A stretch of 64,000 nt of DNA from Pseudisothecium myosuroides (Eukaryota; Streptophyta; Bryopsida; Hypnales; Lembophyllaceae), in the NCBI GenBank assembly GCA_951799445.1, contig OX637290.1, forward strand, positions 26,964,987-27,028,986. Reading direction: 5' to 3'. The position numbers were made by a program, and so were the translations under genes. The notes beneath the pieces are model-generated. The model saw only the letters and a program-made list of their open reading frames with translations, was not told the origin of the DNA and made no database searches. Positions 36,390 to 50,055 of the stretch are shown here, one piece after another. Within the stretch, counting starts at the first letter, position 1. The number at the start of each line of letters is the position of its first letter.

Positions 36390-37643
36390 AAAATTTCAAT
36401 ATAATACAAAAAAGAGGGATTGTACCATCATCTTTTTCCCTTACTACATCACAAAAATATACAATGATTCAAAAAATCACACAATGTGGATATTGCCTGA
36501 AATCTAGACAACCACCTAATCAAGATTATGATACCTTTTCAAAGTCTTTAGTGAATCATTCAACTTATTTTGAATTTTATAAACAATACATTTTTCTTTC
36601 TAGAATTCTTAAAGGAAGAGTCAAAGAGTTAACCAAAACATTAATTTTAGTCAACAAAGACTTAAACTTTTGAGACTTTGTAGTTGGGTTAAGATGCTAA
36701 GCTAATTCTATGAGCAGTGCAATAAATTGATGTGACAAATGGGTTGACTTTCTTGAAATTCGGTTGCTACACTTGATTTTTGCCCTACCATTGTGGCTAC
36801 TTCAACAAATCCAAATCCAATATATTTTTTCATATCCAATCCTAGTCTTCAATGGACTTCAACAAACAGTCAATAAACAATCATAGATGATTTTTGCGTC
36901 TTTTTTATCACTAGGAATCTCTAGCGAATCCCAAATGGCAGTTATAGGTGTTTCCTCTTCCCAAAAAATAGAAAAGACCACATATGGCCTATCAATTTAA
37001 CATCAATACACTCATCTATCATCAAACCAAAAAACTTAAATCTCTAATCCTATCCAAAATTGATTTTTGGAAAACATTAGAGATGCAAAAAATCATTTTA
37101 GGACAAGACTTTTCACCATGATACATTGACTTAGTACAACTAGCCTTACTTGCAACTAAAAATTGCAAAGAGTTGGATATTTATTGAAAAGCATTGCCTC
37201 CTTTCTTAAAAAAATATGCAGACTTGAATAGAGTAAGAAGTTAGAGCCTCATCATAGCAATTATTAGCTTATCTAATGTAGTTTTCCATGACTCTCTCAC
37301 CTTGTTATACTGCTAACTTAATTTTTTGTATTTTTTGGAATTTTGTTGATCTTGACATTTAAATACTTTACTATTACAAGATCCACCCTTACTATACACA
37401 CTTCTATACCTTTTATCTCTGCAAAATTTGCAAAAAATTCTACTCAATTTTGAATTAATCTCTATCCAATTAAATTGCTCATACCATGCATTTTTCCAAG
37501 CCAACTTTGTTTCTTCAATCTTTGATAGTTGTTTAGGGTTAGATAAGACTAATTGTAAAGAGGCAACCACTTCAACTCCAATCAAATTTAATAACATTTC
37601 CCTCATAGTTCTTTGCCTTTTAGCAAACATCTTGATTTTTTAG

Positions 37644-40543
37644 TGTGATGGTTAAAATGAAACAATAAAAATCAAAGATCTCAAAAAATCAAAATTGTCA
37701 TGCAAAAGTGGAAAAAGATAACAATGATAATCAGCACATCAGACCATATAATATACAAGCAATACCTAAATTATTAATAAAAAAACAAGAAAGCCTAGTA
37801 ATATTGTAACACAATTCTTGCCAACACCTTTACAAAAGAGTAGCACAAAGAAATCAATAAATCTATAGGTCCAGGATCTTCCATACTATGTTGTCAAGCA
37901 CTCAAGTCCATCCATATTAAATTCTTTATTAATCACTAACAAAGGCATAGAGTAGAATATACAATCTACTCATACCAAATACACATGACCAACCTCTTTC
38001 ATTGAAAACAATAACATGAGTAGAGCAACAATTTCCTAATAGAGATTACTTGCCATTCCATTCATAAGAACATGAAAAATTTCAAAAAAACAAAAAGATG
38101 AGGAATTCAGATTAAGGCATGAAGCCACACATACTTACTAGTATAAAGAGCACAATGAACCTTAGTACCCGGACTACCGCACCAAGCCAACATTGAAAGA
38201 GATGAATCACACTTTTGCAACAAGACAAGCAACAAGATGAATAGTGAGGCAACAATGAGAGAGGGAGCTACGGCACCAAGGGATTAGCAAAAGGCAACGA
38301 GGCAATAACAAGATCAAGGTAGCAAGGACGCAAGGCGGCAACAACAACTGGCTTACTAGATACTGATAGATTTAACCCATGGTGGCTATCCTAATTCCTG
38401 AAAACCAAATTTTGAATACGAGAATTAGTTCTACCTGGGTATACCCTCGGACTACTCAGCTAAGAATTAGTGGGAGCTTGTGTGTGGTAGTTAAAGTTTG
38501 CTTGTTCTTGATGAAGAAAGGATGAAAAAATGCCTTTTTTTCATAGAGTAATTCAATTCTAGTTTTTAATTAAGTTATATGACCTAAAAGTGGCACTTGA
38601 AAATTTGAAGTTTAATAAGTCACAATTGAATAGTCCTTCAAAGCAAGCAAAAAAGGTGGTAATTTATTGATTTTACTTGGCTAATTTTACATTAGCTGCA
38701 AAATCTCTGTGTACGTTGAAGTAAAGAACTTTGGTCCAAAAATGAACAAATACTCAATTTCAGAATTCATCTTAGTAGAATGCCAACATTTGATAAAAAG
38801 ATAATTTCTAAATCAAATACACACACGTACTAAAAGAATACAATGGATATCTAAATGGTGACAATTCTTCAAAGGCATTCTTCCAATTATTTCCTTTAGT
38901 GATAGATTTGATACCTTCTTTACCCATTCACATTCATACATTAGGTGTTGGTATTTAGGTAGAATTGAAACTAGCTAGTTGCAAAGCAGTTACGAGTATT
39001 TTGCAAGGTTCCTAGTGTTTATGGATAGACGTAAAAATTTATTCTATATTTTGTAGGGTTGAATTTATAATTTTTCAACTAAATCTAGCTAATTTTGACT
39101 CTTTGGTTGGTAATGAAGAAGTTAATGTGTTTTTCTCCGCCAGATTTTTTTTCCCTTGTCTAGTCATACAAAAGACTTGCTATATTTACATATGAGGTTA
39201 CTACACTTCAATTCTTCTACATGAAGATTGATCTTGGTTTCTATTATCAGCATGTCTAAATTACTTTTGAATCTTAATGGGGTCAAAGAGGGATTCAAGA
39301 TTTTCATGCACTTTTTGGACAACATGTGAAAAAACTATAAATTTTCAAAGTTATGAAAACAAGTGTATTCAAAATCGATTCTAGGCTCTCATATTTAGAA
39401 AACTTATGAGGGACTTACATTCTATGGAAGTCTCTAGGTGGGTTTGTATACAAATTGGATTCTAGATGGAAATTTTGTAATGTTATTGTTTCTAATTTTG
39501 AAGTGTTAAGTTATGTCTTTTACCTATTGGGTGTGAAAATGGAATGCTGAATGGTTGTTGCTATGTATCAAAATTGGAAAGGAAGTATTCAAGTGGAATA
39601 GGAGGCAATTGATATTCGTGCTAGGAATTGATTTTTGAGAATTAGATTCTAATGCTTGTCATTGTTTCCAACTTGGTAGTTATGGGCATCGAATCGGTTG
39701 GCGTGCCTTGGTATTTAGTAAGCTTCCCCAATTTAGAAGTCACTCATTGCAAGGTCACCATGGAGTCCAACCCAAGTTGGTTGTGGTGTTTTGTTGGAGT
39801 TTTTGTAATCAATGCAATGCCATTGCCTAATTTGAGTGCACTTTGAGTTTTCTATATGAAAGAAGTTGATTGTTGGAATTGTAGGAGTATGTATGTGATA
39901 ATTTAGGGTGTTGTTGTAGTATGTTATGTGATTGATTTGAAGTTGATTTAGCTAAATTTTTAGTCCTAGTTGGATTTTGATTGTATTATTTTTGTATTGT
40001 TGGATGTTTGTTGGATGATTGAGTGAATATGGAATATAGAGTTATTATAAATTTGTACCAACTATAATATTAATTTGTGATTGGAAATATAAGATTGGTT
40101 TGAAGATGGATAAAATTAGAATTTTTGGTTTGGTCAATTTCTAATTTCTACTTAAGTGTTTTTCTTGGTTCAAACTTATATTATGCTAGAAGAATAATTT
40201 CCTATTTGGTCATTATTCACTCTAAGAAGGATGTTCTTGAAAAGATACCACAATTAGATGCATTTACCTTACTTGCACCTTTCATACCTTCACTAAGGTA
40301 TGTACACTCATATTTAACACTATCAAAAATGTGGCTCTTACATTTGGACCCAAAAGGGTCACAAAAAACTAGATATTGATTACACAAGATGGACCCAATC
40401 AAAATTCAAAACTGATGAGAGCCCCCAAAAGCCTAGCATTATTTGGTTCTTGGTACAATTAAAGACAAAATTTTGAATATTCATGATTTATTTATGCGGT
40501 GTTCAAACAATGCATCCTAAAGTGTGTTGCAATCTTCTTTCCA
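37644..40543. other. AT-rich intergenic DNA, no gene recognised
   Basis: A slightly GC-richer stretch at 38150-38340 (CAACAAGACAAGCAACAAG-like wording) lies upstream of the hAT N-terminus and could be its leader. Frames of 64-84 codons near 39652 and 40125 resemble no known protein. The last bases before 40544 resemble the dispersed repeat around GGAATCCTCTTTCACTTGCC. Confidence 0.45.
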
Positions 40544-41485
40544 TTAACCCCTAAAGGCCCAAGGCATTTTTTCTGCCAAAAAACCATCAAAACTGCCATT
40601 TCTATAGCAAGGAGTAAAAAAAAATGAAAAATGTTTTTTTTGCACATCTAACCATAGGATCTTACACCTAACTAGTATGAGAATGTGTGGAAAAAATTTC
40701 AGAATTTTTCACCGCTTAGATTGCAAGATATCTGCGTTTAAAGTGGAAAAAACAAGTATTTCAGCACATTGCGGGACTAGATTTTTTGACTTTAAACATT
40801 TTTAACTTAAAATTTTTGCACTACAGAGTTTGTGCTTTAAATCTTTATAGCGGAGAATTGAGTTGAGAGTCTAGGGGAAAAATAATATTCAAAAAAACTT
40901 AATTATCATTCCTAAAAAATTTATTAAGTAGAAGTAGGTACGAGATAGAAGGAAAATCTAAAACTTTAATATATTTTAGATGGAATTAAAATACACTAAT
41001 CCCAATGGTGAGATTGTTCTAGCAAGTGAACTAAACCATGAGAATTTTTTCTTTTAAAAAAATTGCAAAAACAACATTTAGAAACGATTCCTACAAGTTA
41101 TTTTTTTCAAGAAGATGCTCTAACTGCCCAAAAAACAAGGAATGTCCAAAACTTTCTCATAACAAATCCAAATGAAATGAATCAAAGCTTTCCAGATAGA
41201 CAAAAATATAATCTACAAGAAAAAAAATATTAAAAAAAAAAAATCAAATTTTTGCCAAATTTTTCTTGCTGCCCGGACTGCCCAGTTACGAAAAAAAGTA
41301 ACATATTTGGCCATAACTTTTGATTCCTATTTCCAAATGTCTTGAAATTTAGTGCATATGAAAGATATTCCTCGCGCCCACCTTCTATTAAAATTTCAGC
41401 TTAAAATATGGAAATCTCTAGTCACACGGACCTGCCCAAAATTTCTATACGGACAAAAAATGCATGCCGGTCCTTTCGGGGTTAA
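40544..41485 (+). mobile_element. TTAA element 7, 942 bp, well preserved
   Basis: The left end is TTAACCCCTAAAGGCCCAAG and the right end is GGTCCTTTCGGGGTTAA, both with intact TTAA. The interior includes GGCCATAACTTTTGATTCC and ACCGCTTAGATTGCAAGAT, shared with elements 3 and 4. The longest frames are short and AT-biased, so it is non-autonomous. Confidence 0.85.
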
Positions 41486-41752
41486 AAATATTTTTTGAGC
41501 ATATATTACATTTGATATGAATTGTTTTACTTTTTATTTCAAATTTCAAATATTTCCAGAAATATGTGAAATTTTTACAACTAAAAGGTAACAAATAATC
41601 ACATGACCAAAAAATAAATATCCAAATCACAGTCATAGATAAGGGTTAAAAATCTCTAAACATTAGTTGACATAGAAGTAGTAGCAATTGTGAAGTGAAC
41701 TCATTATGTTGTATTTTGGAGGTGTATGGTGACCAGTAGCCATTGTTGAATT
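41486..41752. other. Spacer between elements
   Basis: AT-rich, nothing recognised. Confidence 0.4.
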
Positions 41753-42037
41753 CATTTGAGGTTTTCTGAGGCCTTCGAAAGAGTGTGAGTTCCTAGTGAG
41801 TTCCCGAACTACAGGGAACATGGAAACTTTGCTACAACAACAATCTGACGTGGCCGAGAGACTGCCATGTTAGATAATAATATTTAATATATATATATAT
41901 ATATATATATATTTAAAATTATTTTATTATTGTTTTTATTATTATTTATTATTTTATTTTGGCAGTTGTACGTTGGTTCCTAACAAGGTACTAAACCTTA
42001 AAACGGTCTTCTAATGGCCTCCAAAAACCTCTAATGC
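41753..42037. mobile_element. Unclassified MITE with TTAGAGG-type ends, copy 2
   Basis: The left end is CATTTGAGGTTTTCTGAGGC and the right end reverse-complemented is CATTAGAGGTTTTTGGAGGC. It shares GAGTTCCCGAACT, CTGACGTGGCCGAGAGACTG and AAAACGGTCTTCTAATGGCC with the copy at 34022. The centre holds an AT microsatellite (about 41888-41911). Confidence 0.65.
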
Positions 42038-42731
42038 TATATTTGTCAATATAAAAACTTTAAAGATCCGTAAAGTGGATCCTATCAACTCTCATATTTT
42101 TTGAATCCAAATTTTTATGGCCTTTGTTTTGGAAATTAATTGAACTTTGTAGGCTTCTACTTTCCATGGGTTCCTTCAAAAAAGTTTCAACTTTCCTAAT
42201 TGAAAAAGACACTGAATTCTCTTTATAGCTCACTCCATTTCAATTTATATATATACACCCTTGGGATTTTTTCATGTTTAGAGGCCCAAAACTACTTCAA
42301 AATACTAGTCTCTAAATCAAGGCTAAAATCTTCATCTGTATATATTTTTTAAGAAAATCCAATTGTAGGATCTTTTTAGTTAAATTGTTAGAATACTACC
42401 CCCTAAAATTTCAAAATAAGAAACCTTACCAATTGCAATATCATTATGCTTGGGTTTCAGAAAGAAGTATTTTCAACCCTTCCAAATGGTTAGATTTCAT
42501 CTATTATACATTTTACCCAAAAATATGTAGATCCTACAATTTGCAACTTTCCATGATATGTTGAAGAAATAATTTGAAAATACATGTAAAAAATTTCAAA
42601 AAAAAAATTCATATTTATGCTTGAAAAAAATAGTAAGTAGAAAGCAGAAGAGAATGGTTCACAAAGCTAAATTGTTAAGAGTTTAGTTATGAAATTAAAA
42701 AATGGAAATCCCAATGGTTGTGATGTTGTAA

Positions 42732-43574
42732 TTAACCCCTAAAGGATCAAGTTTTTTTTTAGGGAGACATTTTCAAAAATTGTAGTTTTTTGGTATGTTA
42801 TTCAAAAATGAAATTTAAAACTTCAAACATACAAAATTGAAGTAAATTATTTTACCACATTGTGGAAAAAATTTCAGCCCATTTGACCACATGGATTGAA
42901 AGATTATAATGTTTGAAGTGAAAAAAATAATTTTTTTTCATTCTTGCAAAACAGGGGCAGCAGACTTCGGACCCTCTTGGAGTAAAATCTTTACCCTACA
43001 CAAAAATGAGAATTTTGACAATTCATAAGTTTATAATGTTAGATTCACTCATGAAATTTTTTAAAAGCAACTAAGATGTTCAGCTTACACTAATTCACCC
43101 TGCAATGCAAGGAGGTAAGTGAATTGATAATTCACAAATCATTTTTTAATGCAATGAGGAAATTTTTTATTTGAAATCTAAATGGTGAAAAGTTAGATAT
43201 AAACATTTGGAATATGTGGAAAAAATTTCAAGAATTTTGATTTCACAATTTGCAAGATAATAAGGCTTGAAGTTAGAAGAAAATGGTTTTTTGTTGAAAC
43301 CGCCCCAACATAGCTAACAAAGTTTGACTACTCTTAGAATGTGATTTGAGGAGTTGCCCAGGTTGAAAAAGAAACTACATATTTTACAATAATTTTTTAA
43401 CCATGTAATCAAAATTTATGAAAATTGTTGCGTCTTAAAGGTTCTTCTTAACCACATGTGTAGTAAAAATTTCAAAGAAAAACTTTTATTTCAAAAAAAA
43501 AAAACTCCATCCGTAGTGAATAGTCCAAAATTGCTATGTTGCCAAAAAACATAGTTTAGTCCTTTAGGGGTTAA
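42732..43574 (+). mobile_element. TTAA element 8, 843 bp
   Basis: The left end is TTAACCCCTAAAGGATC and the right end is AGTCCTTTAGGGGTTAA with intact TTAA on both sides. The 90 bp directly before it (CCCAATGGTTGTGATGTTG at 42708) match the interior of element 3, so it appears to have landed in a fragment of an older family member. Confidence 0.82.
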
Positions 43575-44122
43575 ATTCCAAATTCTTTGAACTTTGGTTT
43601 TGGAAATTACCAAACTTCAAAGGTTTCTATTGCTTTCCTAAAAAACTTTTTGACTCCTTCATTTGAAAAAGACAATTTCTTTGTAGGCTTCAAAATTGTA
43701 GTTGTATAACATACCTGAAAATTTCATTATTTTTGTTGTAGTTTCAAAATTTCATTCTTTTCATCTTGGCTTCAGTTTAGGATTTTTTTAGTTGTGACTT
43801 CAAATAGATCCCATGGTCACAAAGAAGATCCTATATTTGTTAATATAGAACCCCAAAGGTCATTCCAAAAATTGGCTAAACCAACCTAAAGGTTGTCAAT
43901 AGAATTTTCTAGCAATTTGAATTTTAGGTCTATAACCATGGAGTGGTGATTTTTAAAATTTTAGAATATACAGTAAGAAAATTTCCACTATAATGTTTTA
44001 CATAATATTATAAACATAAGAAGAAATTTTCAGATTTTTTAGCATCAATTGAACTATTTCACTTTTTAATAAAAAATTCAAGGTAATTTCAAAGATGCAC
44101 CACAAAATGAATTTTTTTACAA

Positions 44123-45049
44123 TTAACCCCTAAAGGACCGAGGCTTTTTTTCCATCAACCAACACTTGAAACTGCCATTTCTATTGCGAAGAGCAAAAAA
44201 CTTTAAAAATTGTTTTTTTTTGCATATCTAACTGTAGGATCTTATACTAGACTAGTATAAGTATGTATGGAAGAAATTTTAGAAAGTTTAACCGCGTGGA
44301 TTGCAAAATATTTTCATCCAAAGTGAAGAAGAAAAGATTTTTTACACCTTCTATGACTAGATTTTTTGACTTAGAATCTTTTTAACTTAAAATTTTTGTA
44401 CTATTGATTTTGATTTTTTAACTTTTTATGTTGCATATTTGAGTTGAGAGTATAGGAAAAAAATCAAGAAAAATAAACTTAATTTTTACTCATTGAAAAA
44501 TTGTTAAGCAAAAGTAGGTTCAAGAATGAAGGAAAGACAAAACCATTAATAACTAAAACGGAGTTGAAACACAATAATCCCAACGGTGGGACTGTTCTAG
44601 CAAGCAAATGTAACCATATTCAACAATTTGTTTTGGAAAATTGTAAAAATTGCATTAAAAAATGAATCCTATAGGTTATTTTTTCAAGAAGATGCTTAGA
44701 TTGCCCGAAAAATTAAGATTGTCCATAACTTTCTCATCACAAGTCCAAATTGAATGAATCAAAGCTTCACGTGTAGAAAAAATATAATATTTTAGGAAAT
44801 TAAAAAAAAAAAATTATTTTGACTTTTTGTGATTTTTTTTGGCTGCCTGTCAATCTCCATTTTTGGCTTATTGTGCCATAACTTCTGCTCCTGGTCACCA
44901 ATTTAAATAAAAATTACATATCCACAAAGCTCTTGCAAAACTACACAACCTTAAAAAATCCCAAAATTTTTTACTACAAATTGAGACAATAGGAACCTAC
45001 CCGGACCCAAATTGTCCCCCGAGGAAACAAACGGTCCTTTAGGGGTTAA
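44123..45049 (+). mobile_element. TTAA element 9, 927 bp
   Basis: The left end is TTAACCCCTAAAGGACCGAG and the right end is GGTCCTTTAGGGGTTAA, the clearest matching pair in the window. The right inner part (GAGGAAACAAACGGTCC, ACCTACCCGGACCC) defines a subfamily shared with elements 2, 6 and 12. It is non-coding. Confidence 0.87.
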
Positions 45050-45730
45050 TAGAAGACATGTAATCACATCTATAAAAAAAAAATACAAAAATCACATTCA
45101 TAGATACTTTCATTAGCAAATGAAGTTTGAAAAAGTGGTGATAGGCTTGTTCTTTGAGATTATGAGTTTGTAGGCTTCAATTGACGTAAAAGTCTTAGTA
45201 ATTATGAACTCGCTATGGTGAACAATGGAGGTGTATGTTAACCAATAGCTCGCATTAGATCCTATATTTGTCAATACAAAACCTTAGTCAAAACCCATTG
45301 CTTGGCTTAAAATCTTTCAACTTTCATATTTAAAGAAACATTCAAGTTCTTCTAGCCTTGGTTATAAATTACTTGAACCCAAAGGTTCTCATTAGTTCCC
45401 TCAAAAAAATTTGAACTCCCTCAATTTAAAAGACACCATAGTCTTCAATTTTAGTCTTGTAGCTTCAAAATTCCCTTATTTTTGTCCTGGCTTCATTTCA
45501 CCATTTTTTTTGTCTTAGCTTCATTCTGCCATTTATGTATAAACTTCATTCAATTTTAGTTTTTGTGCCTCAAAGGCACTCTATGGTTGCAAAGTGGATC
45601 CTATATACGACAATACAAAAATCCCAAAGATCACTTCAAAAATTGACTATATAGGAGTTCCGACCTAATGGTCATCATTGAATCAAATCTGTTTGGTCAT
45701 TCAACCTTTGAAATAGTGGTACTAAAAGGT

Positions 45731-48700
45731 GTCACTTTTAGGTGTTGTTACCAGAAGTGAAGACTCCTAAGGGTTCTAAGCTGCCATACGGGCCTCCTAT
45801 GGGTCGTTTCCTTGGTTTACACATGACCACTACAACAGACCGCATGTTTCTTCTACAAGACTACAGTAGTGCTCATTGTAGAAGAAGATAAACGGTCTCC
45901 AATTCCTTTATGTGAATCGAGCGTCAGATCGTCCGTCCAAGTCTCCACACCGAAGTCCCAACTACTAACCTCCTGAACTCCTGTAGGCCTCTGCCCGCCT
46001 TGAGTTTGGTGGCATGCAGGGCAGAGAAACTGTCAACTCGGCAACCACCCCGAAACGTGTATCCCACCCCGTGCTTTGCAGTTCTATCCGGGTAGCTAGA
46101 CACGTACACAGCCATCATTGGTGATGCTGATTCTTTCTCATGATAAGGGGACGGAGCTTCAGTTGCATAAAATAGCAAAATGCATCCCTCCTGATGAGGC
46201 CTGCCTGCCTGATGAGGCCGGCAGATTTTGGGTGAGATATGCCGTGATGGACGACCACTGAACCACCTGTTAACTCCATCGGCTGTTAACTTACAGTTTC
46301 CATCAGCAGATTTGTATGCTGTACCAAGGAATGGGAAGTCGCTTTTATCTAAGTTTCTCGGTTACCGTCACACAGACTTCTCCAATTTTACCAAGGTCAT
46401 TCATCAAATGCCACACTAAAAGGCTGAATGATTTTGCACCACCTCATTAGAAGGAAACTTTGTACACTTGGTCCTTGAGCTCCAAGCATTTGATCATCCG
46501 TGTGAACAAAAGTTAGCCGTGCGTATCAAGATTCAGAGTATAAACCAACAGGATGCTTTATTTTTTATACTCCAGTAGCATATTTACACCGGTAGTAGAG
46601 CTGTCATCGTGCAAAGTTGATGTTTCGTGCAAGTGTTGAATAAGTTACACGGAACAAAACGTCGTGGGAGCCCAGGGACAGGGACTTCTCTGGACAGATG
46701 CAAATTTCGTAGGTCGAATATATCAAGGCTTGGTTTCAACGTTGGGAGGGCCCTCAGCGTGACGAAGGTAAAGCAACCACTTGCGTGCCTGAGCAATATA
46801 ATAATATGAGTTCGACACGAAAGTTGCAACAAAAATGCATTTGTCAAGCGCATAAAGGTTGCTGAGGCAGGATCACCAGCTACTAGTCAATATTCCAGGT
46901 CAAACCAAATTTTCAAGCTTCAAAGAAATTGGCAGTGCTGAAGTTCACAAATGTGTCAAGGGTGGGATTCTTTCCCCAAACCGTGAGTGGGAAATGTTTA
47001 AGTCACCACCTTGAATTTCTCGGTTTCAAACTGGAGTGTGTATCACATGTCTTTTGCTCAACGCAAATCTACTGCAAAAATTAACATCAAATATACTCCT
47101 ATCTAGACAGTAGCTGCCATGTGCTATATATCACTAAATTATTTAGTAACCAAGAAAAAGACATGAGGATTTTGGCCACACGAGTCTTCTCTAGATACCC
47201 TACCAGACCTTCCACCCAATGGTGTTTTGAAGTTCATAAATTGGTGCGTTTCCATTGAGTTAGGTAAGCATCTACGTCGACTTGCTTCATGGAACGAATC
47301 AAATTAAGAGCTCGATTTGTAGGTGGTTACCCCATCATGCAACCTTACCCTCGTTGCTTACCTCGCATAAAGAAATGTGAGAATTTTTTGCTAACAAGGC
47401 GTACACAATTGTGAGAAATATGCAGAAAAAAAAGCATAGCATGCTTGAACGTGGCTCATAAAGCATTTACTGTTGGTTGTGCGGTAGAAGAGTAACTTGC
47501 GGTTCTCCAAAATACGAGAGGGTTATGTAACCTCGCTAATTGTTGTTGGACCATCTAAATGATCTAATTGACCAAAAAGTGAGTACTCGACGTCCACAAT
47601 TCCATTCATGTCAACCGTTCAGTTCCAATAATTCTCTCCTAGGTCTTAAACTGGTTAGCCACACAAATTTTGCAGTGGAAATTGAACTACTAATGATTGC
47701 AATTCTCTTGGCATCAGATTTAGAAACAAAGTTCCAACAAAGCATCAAGAGATTTGAAAATTGACCTATTTCTCAGCCATGAAGTACACTCTAGAAAATT
47801 TCCGTAAAAAAACTTTGTAAACTGAACTGGGGACCTTGATTCTAAATCCAGATACACATCACAAACGGAATTTTGTAGAATTCCTCACAGCCTCAGAAGG
47901 GATCATAAAATTGCCAAACAATAATAAATTTTCCACTTCGGTACGCCCTTTGCAACAAGACTGGCTTGCTCCCAAGAGAAGTGTGTCAAAATACCCACTC
48001 ATAACCGAATTCGCTTGACAATCATCAGCCGTCCAAGCTGCCCCTTAAGTAACTGCTTCACTCTCTGGACCCATTGAGATTTGAGAAAGTTGTGGTCAAG
48101 GTGCCAAAACCTGAAATTCCTCCCACAAGGCTTCCATTCGTTCATATATCTACAACCCAGCTATGCCCAAATTTCCTTCCCTAATTTGGTGCTAAATTAG
48201 CTCACAGGACGAGATGCTTGACGCTAATTTGGGGTGTGCTTCGTACAGAACAAACTCCTTGCTGTCACTCCACATTGCCATGCAAGTTATCATGAACCAG
48301 ACTCTCACTCCTTCAAAAGGACATTGCATCAACCACTCCAACAGCCCTTGTGTGCATGTTGAAGTAGTAGTTGGGATTGGATTAGGGTTTGCTTCCAAGT
48401 CCAGACCCATGTGCCCACCATGCTTGTCCCGTACACAAACAATCAGGTGATTATTCTTCCATCGGCTTACACTACTCTAATCCTTGAGACAGTTTGTGGG
48501 TGGATTGTACTATTATTATGTGATCTGATCTAGCTACAACTAAAATACTATTTGCAAGTTTAGAAAAGGTCCTTCAACAAGGGTCTCACGGTGCAGTACA
48601 ATACTAAACTGACCTTTGGTGGTGCCGTGTACGTAGGAGTTCGCCAAGCATGATCGAGTAAGAATATTATTCGAGAAAGATTGTCTTTCTGGATTGCTCA

Positions 48701-49411
48701 TCCATTCAACTTTGTCGTCTGTGTCTCCTTGGCACAGAGCCTGGAGGGCACTGGCCAAATTGTACCAAAGTAACAGTACCTACACTAAATTTGACCGAAG
48801 AAGAAATCGAGCATGGTTCGTCTTATTATTAGCCCTGAAACGCTGCTGGGACGCAAAACGTAATTTGGATGACTTCACGTAAGTCTGTAGGATGGAAAAA
48901 TATGTTTTTTTCATCCAAATGTTATGTTTTTTTTAACACATGGACAATTTCCATTGAAAGGGGAAACAATACAGTGAACGAGAGGTCCTCGGCGTCAATT
49001 TTTTTCCTTTTCAGACAACTAAGAACCTACCTCATCACCACAACAAAGAACGCAACAAGGCAGCTAGTTGAACCTCCCCATTTTGGAGAGGAGCAGATTC
49101 CATTTAATCGTAAGGTGAACTCTGGTACCAAAGAACCCTGATTGTAACTAGGTGTTGTCAAACTGTCTCAAAAACATCTTGGCTCAAAACCAAAAAATTA
49201 TGCAAGCTCTACTCCAACAAAACCAAGTGATTCTGGCGTGATTTGTGAAGGCCTCCCACAACACATGTTCAAAGGCGAGTTGTTGAAACATATGGCATTT
49301 TTGTCCAGCCAATCAATATGTTATTTTGGAAGTTGCTTCAGTACACTTCTGGAGAATATATTGCAAATTCCCTCATTATGGTATTATTAGCATTTCTAAA
49401 GAGGAAGATGC
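45731..49411. other. GC-richer block without a recognised gene
   Basis: The composition is close to that of the demethylase gene region and clearly differs from the AT-rich DNA on both sides. The longest frames (84-90 codons at 45924-46178 minus, 46584-46853 minus, 48869-49141 plus) resemble no protein I know and do not chain into an obvious spliced gene. Candidates are a decayed gene, a non-coding transcript or an old retroelement. Confidence 0.4.
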
Positions 49412-50055
49412 TTAACCCTTAAATGCCCAAGGCCTGTTTTGAGCTTCCTGAAATTTGCTCTAAATTGAACAAAAAGCCAACAAATTGATAAGTTGTATGA
49501 ATTTTTTTTGAATTGTAACCGTACAAATTCAAACTAGACATGTTAAAGATCACATAGAAAAAGAAAACACAACAATATCACTTATGAATTGAAAGATTAT
49601 AATGTTTGAACATGAGGGTGTTAAAACTAAGAAATTCTTTCGATCCTTTTTTCACATGTCAAATCTAAAAAGTTGGTCACCAAAAAAATATGAGGTTAAA
49701 GGGCATGACATGCATAACCCCAATCAATTTATGGCTTCTCAAAATCTACTCTACAATTTTTTTAAATGAATTTCTAATGTGATTTTTTCTCCAAGATCTA
49801 GTGTATTTGAGGCTCATTTCCAAGAGCCCTCAGCACTACGGAAAGTCAAGATTGCAATGGGTACCTTTGCACAAAATCTTGAGTAGAAAAATTATAATCC
49901 ACCATTTTCAAAATCGGACTTTTGAAGCTAAAGCTAGACTTCAAAAAGAATTTAAAAAAATATAAGTGGCTAAAAATAGCAACTTGGTTAGGTTTTATTT
50001 AACTTCAAAGTATTGCCGACACCAGAATTTGGTGCCTCGGGCATTTAGGGGTTAA
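49412..50055 (+). mobile_element. TTAA element 10, third subfamily, 644 bp
   Basis: The left end is TTAACCCTTAAATGCCCAAG and the right end is CTCGGGCATTTAGGGGTTAA, with intact TTAA on both sides. Related to 31283-31909 in the opposite orientation. The left terminal repeat contains an internal TTAA (CCCTTAAATG), the same position used by a nested insertion at 54326. It is non-coding. Confidence 0.82.

Larger units (their letters stand above)
32700..37643 (-). pseudogene. hAT-family transposase relic, broken
   Basis: Pieces of one transposase of the zinc-finger hAT type (relatives of ZNF862/C17orf113-like proteins) appear in the right order and strand. The N-terminal part at 37313-37630 keeps a Cys finger (FCKFCRDKRYRSVYSKGG). 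The core at about 36690-37045 has KFFGLMIDECIDVKLIGH, then ATMVGQKSSVATEFQ, then, after a frameshift, VNPFVTSIYCTAHRISLAS. The C-terminal dimerisation domain at about 32870-33060 has AICERFFSVQNVIKTKFK and LNTKHLESILKVA. Stops and frameshifts lie between and within these pieces. Two younger elements (34022-34312, 35485-36389) are inserted between core and C-terminus. Element ends were not found. It cannot encode an active enzyme. Confidence 0.75.
42038..45730. repeat. Cluster of a dispersed AT-rich repeat split by TTAA elements
   Basis: Three diverged copies of the same text (GATCCTATATTTGTCAATAC followed by a stretch with TTTGAACTCCCTC and AAAAGACA) occur at about 42040-42260, 43590-43900 and 45255-45700. 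Related text near 50250 (ATAACCATGGTTTGTTGATT) matches 43930. TTAA elements 8 and 9 lie between the copies. No coding region is seen. Confidence 0.5.
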
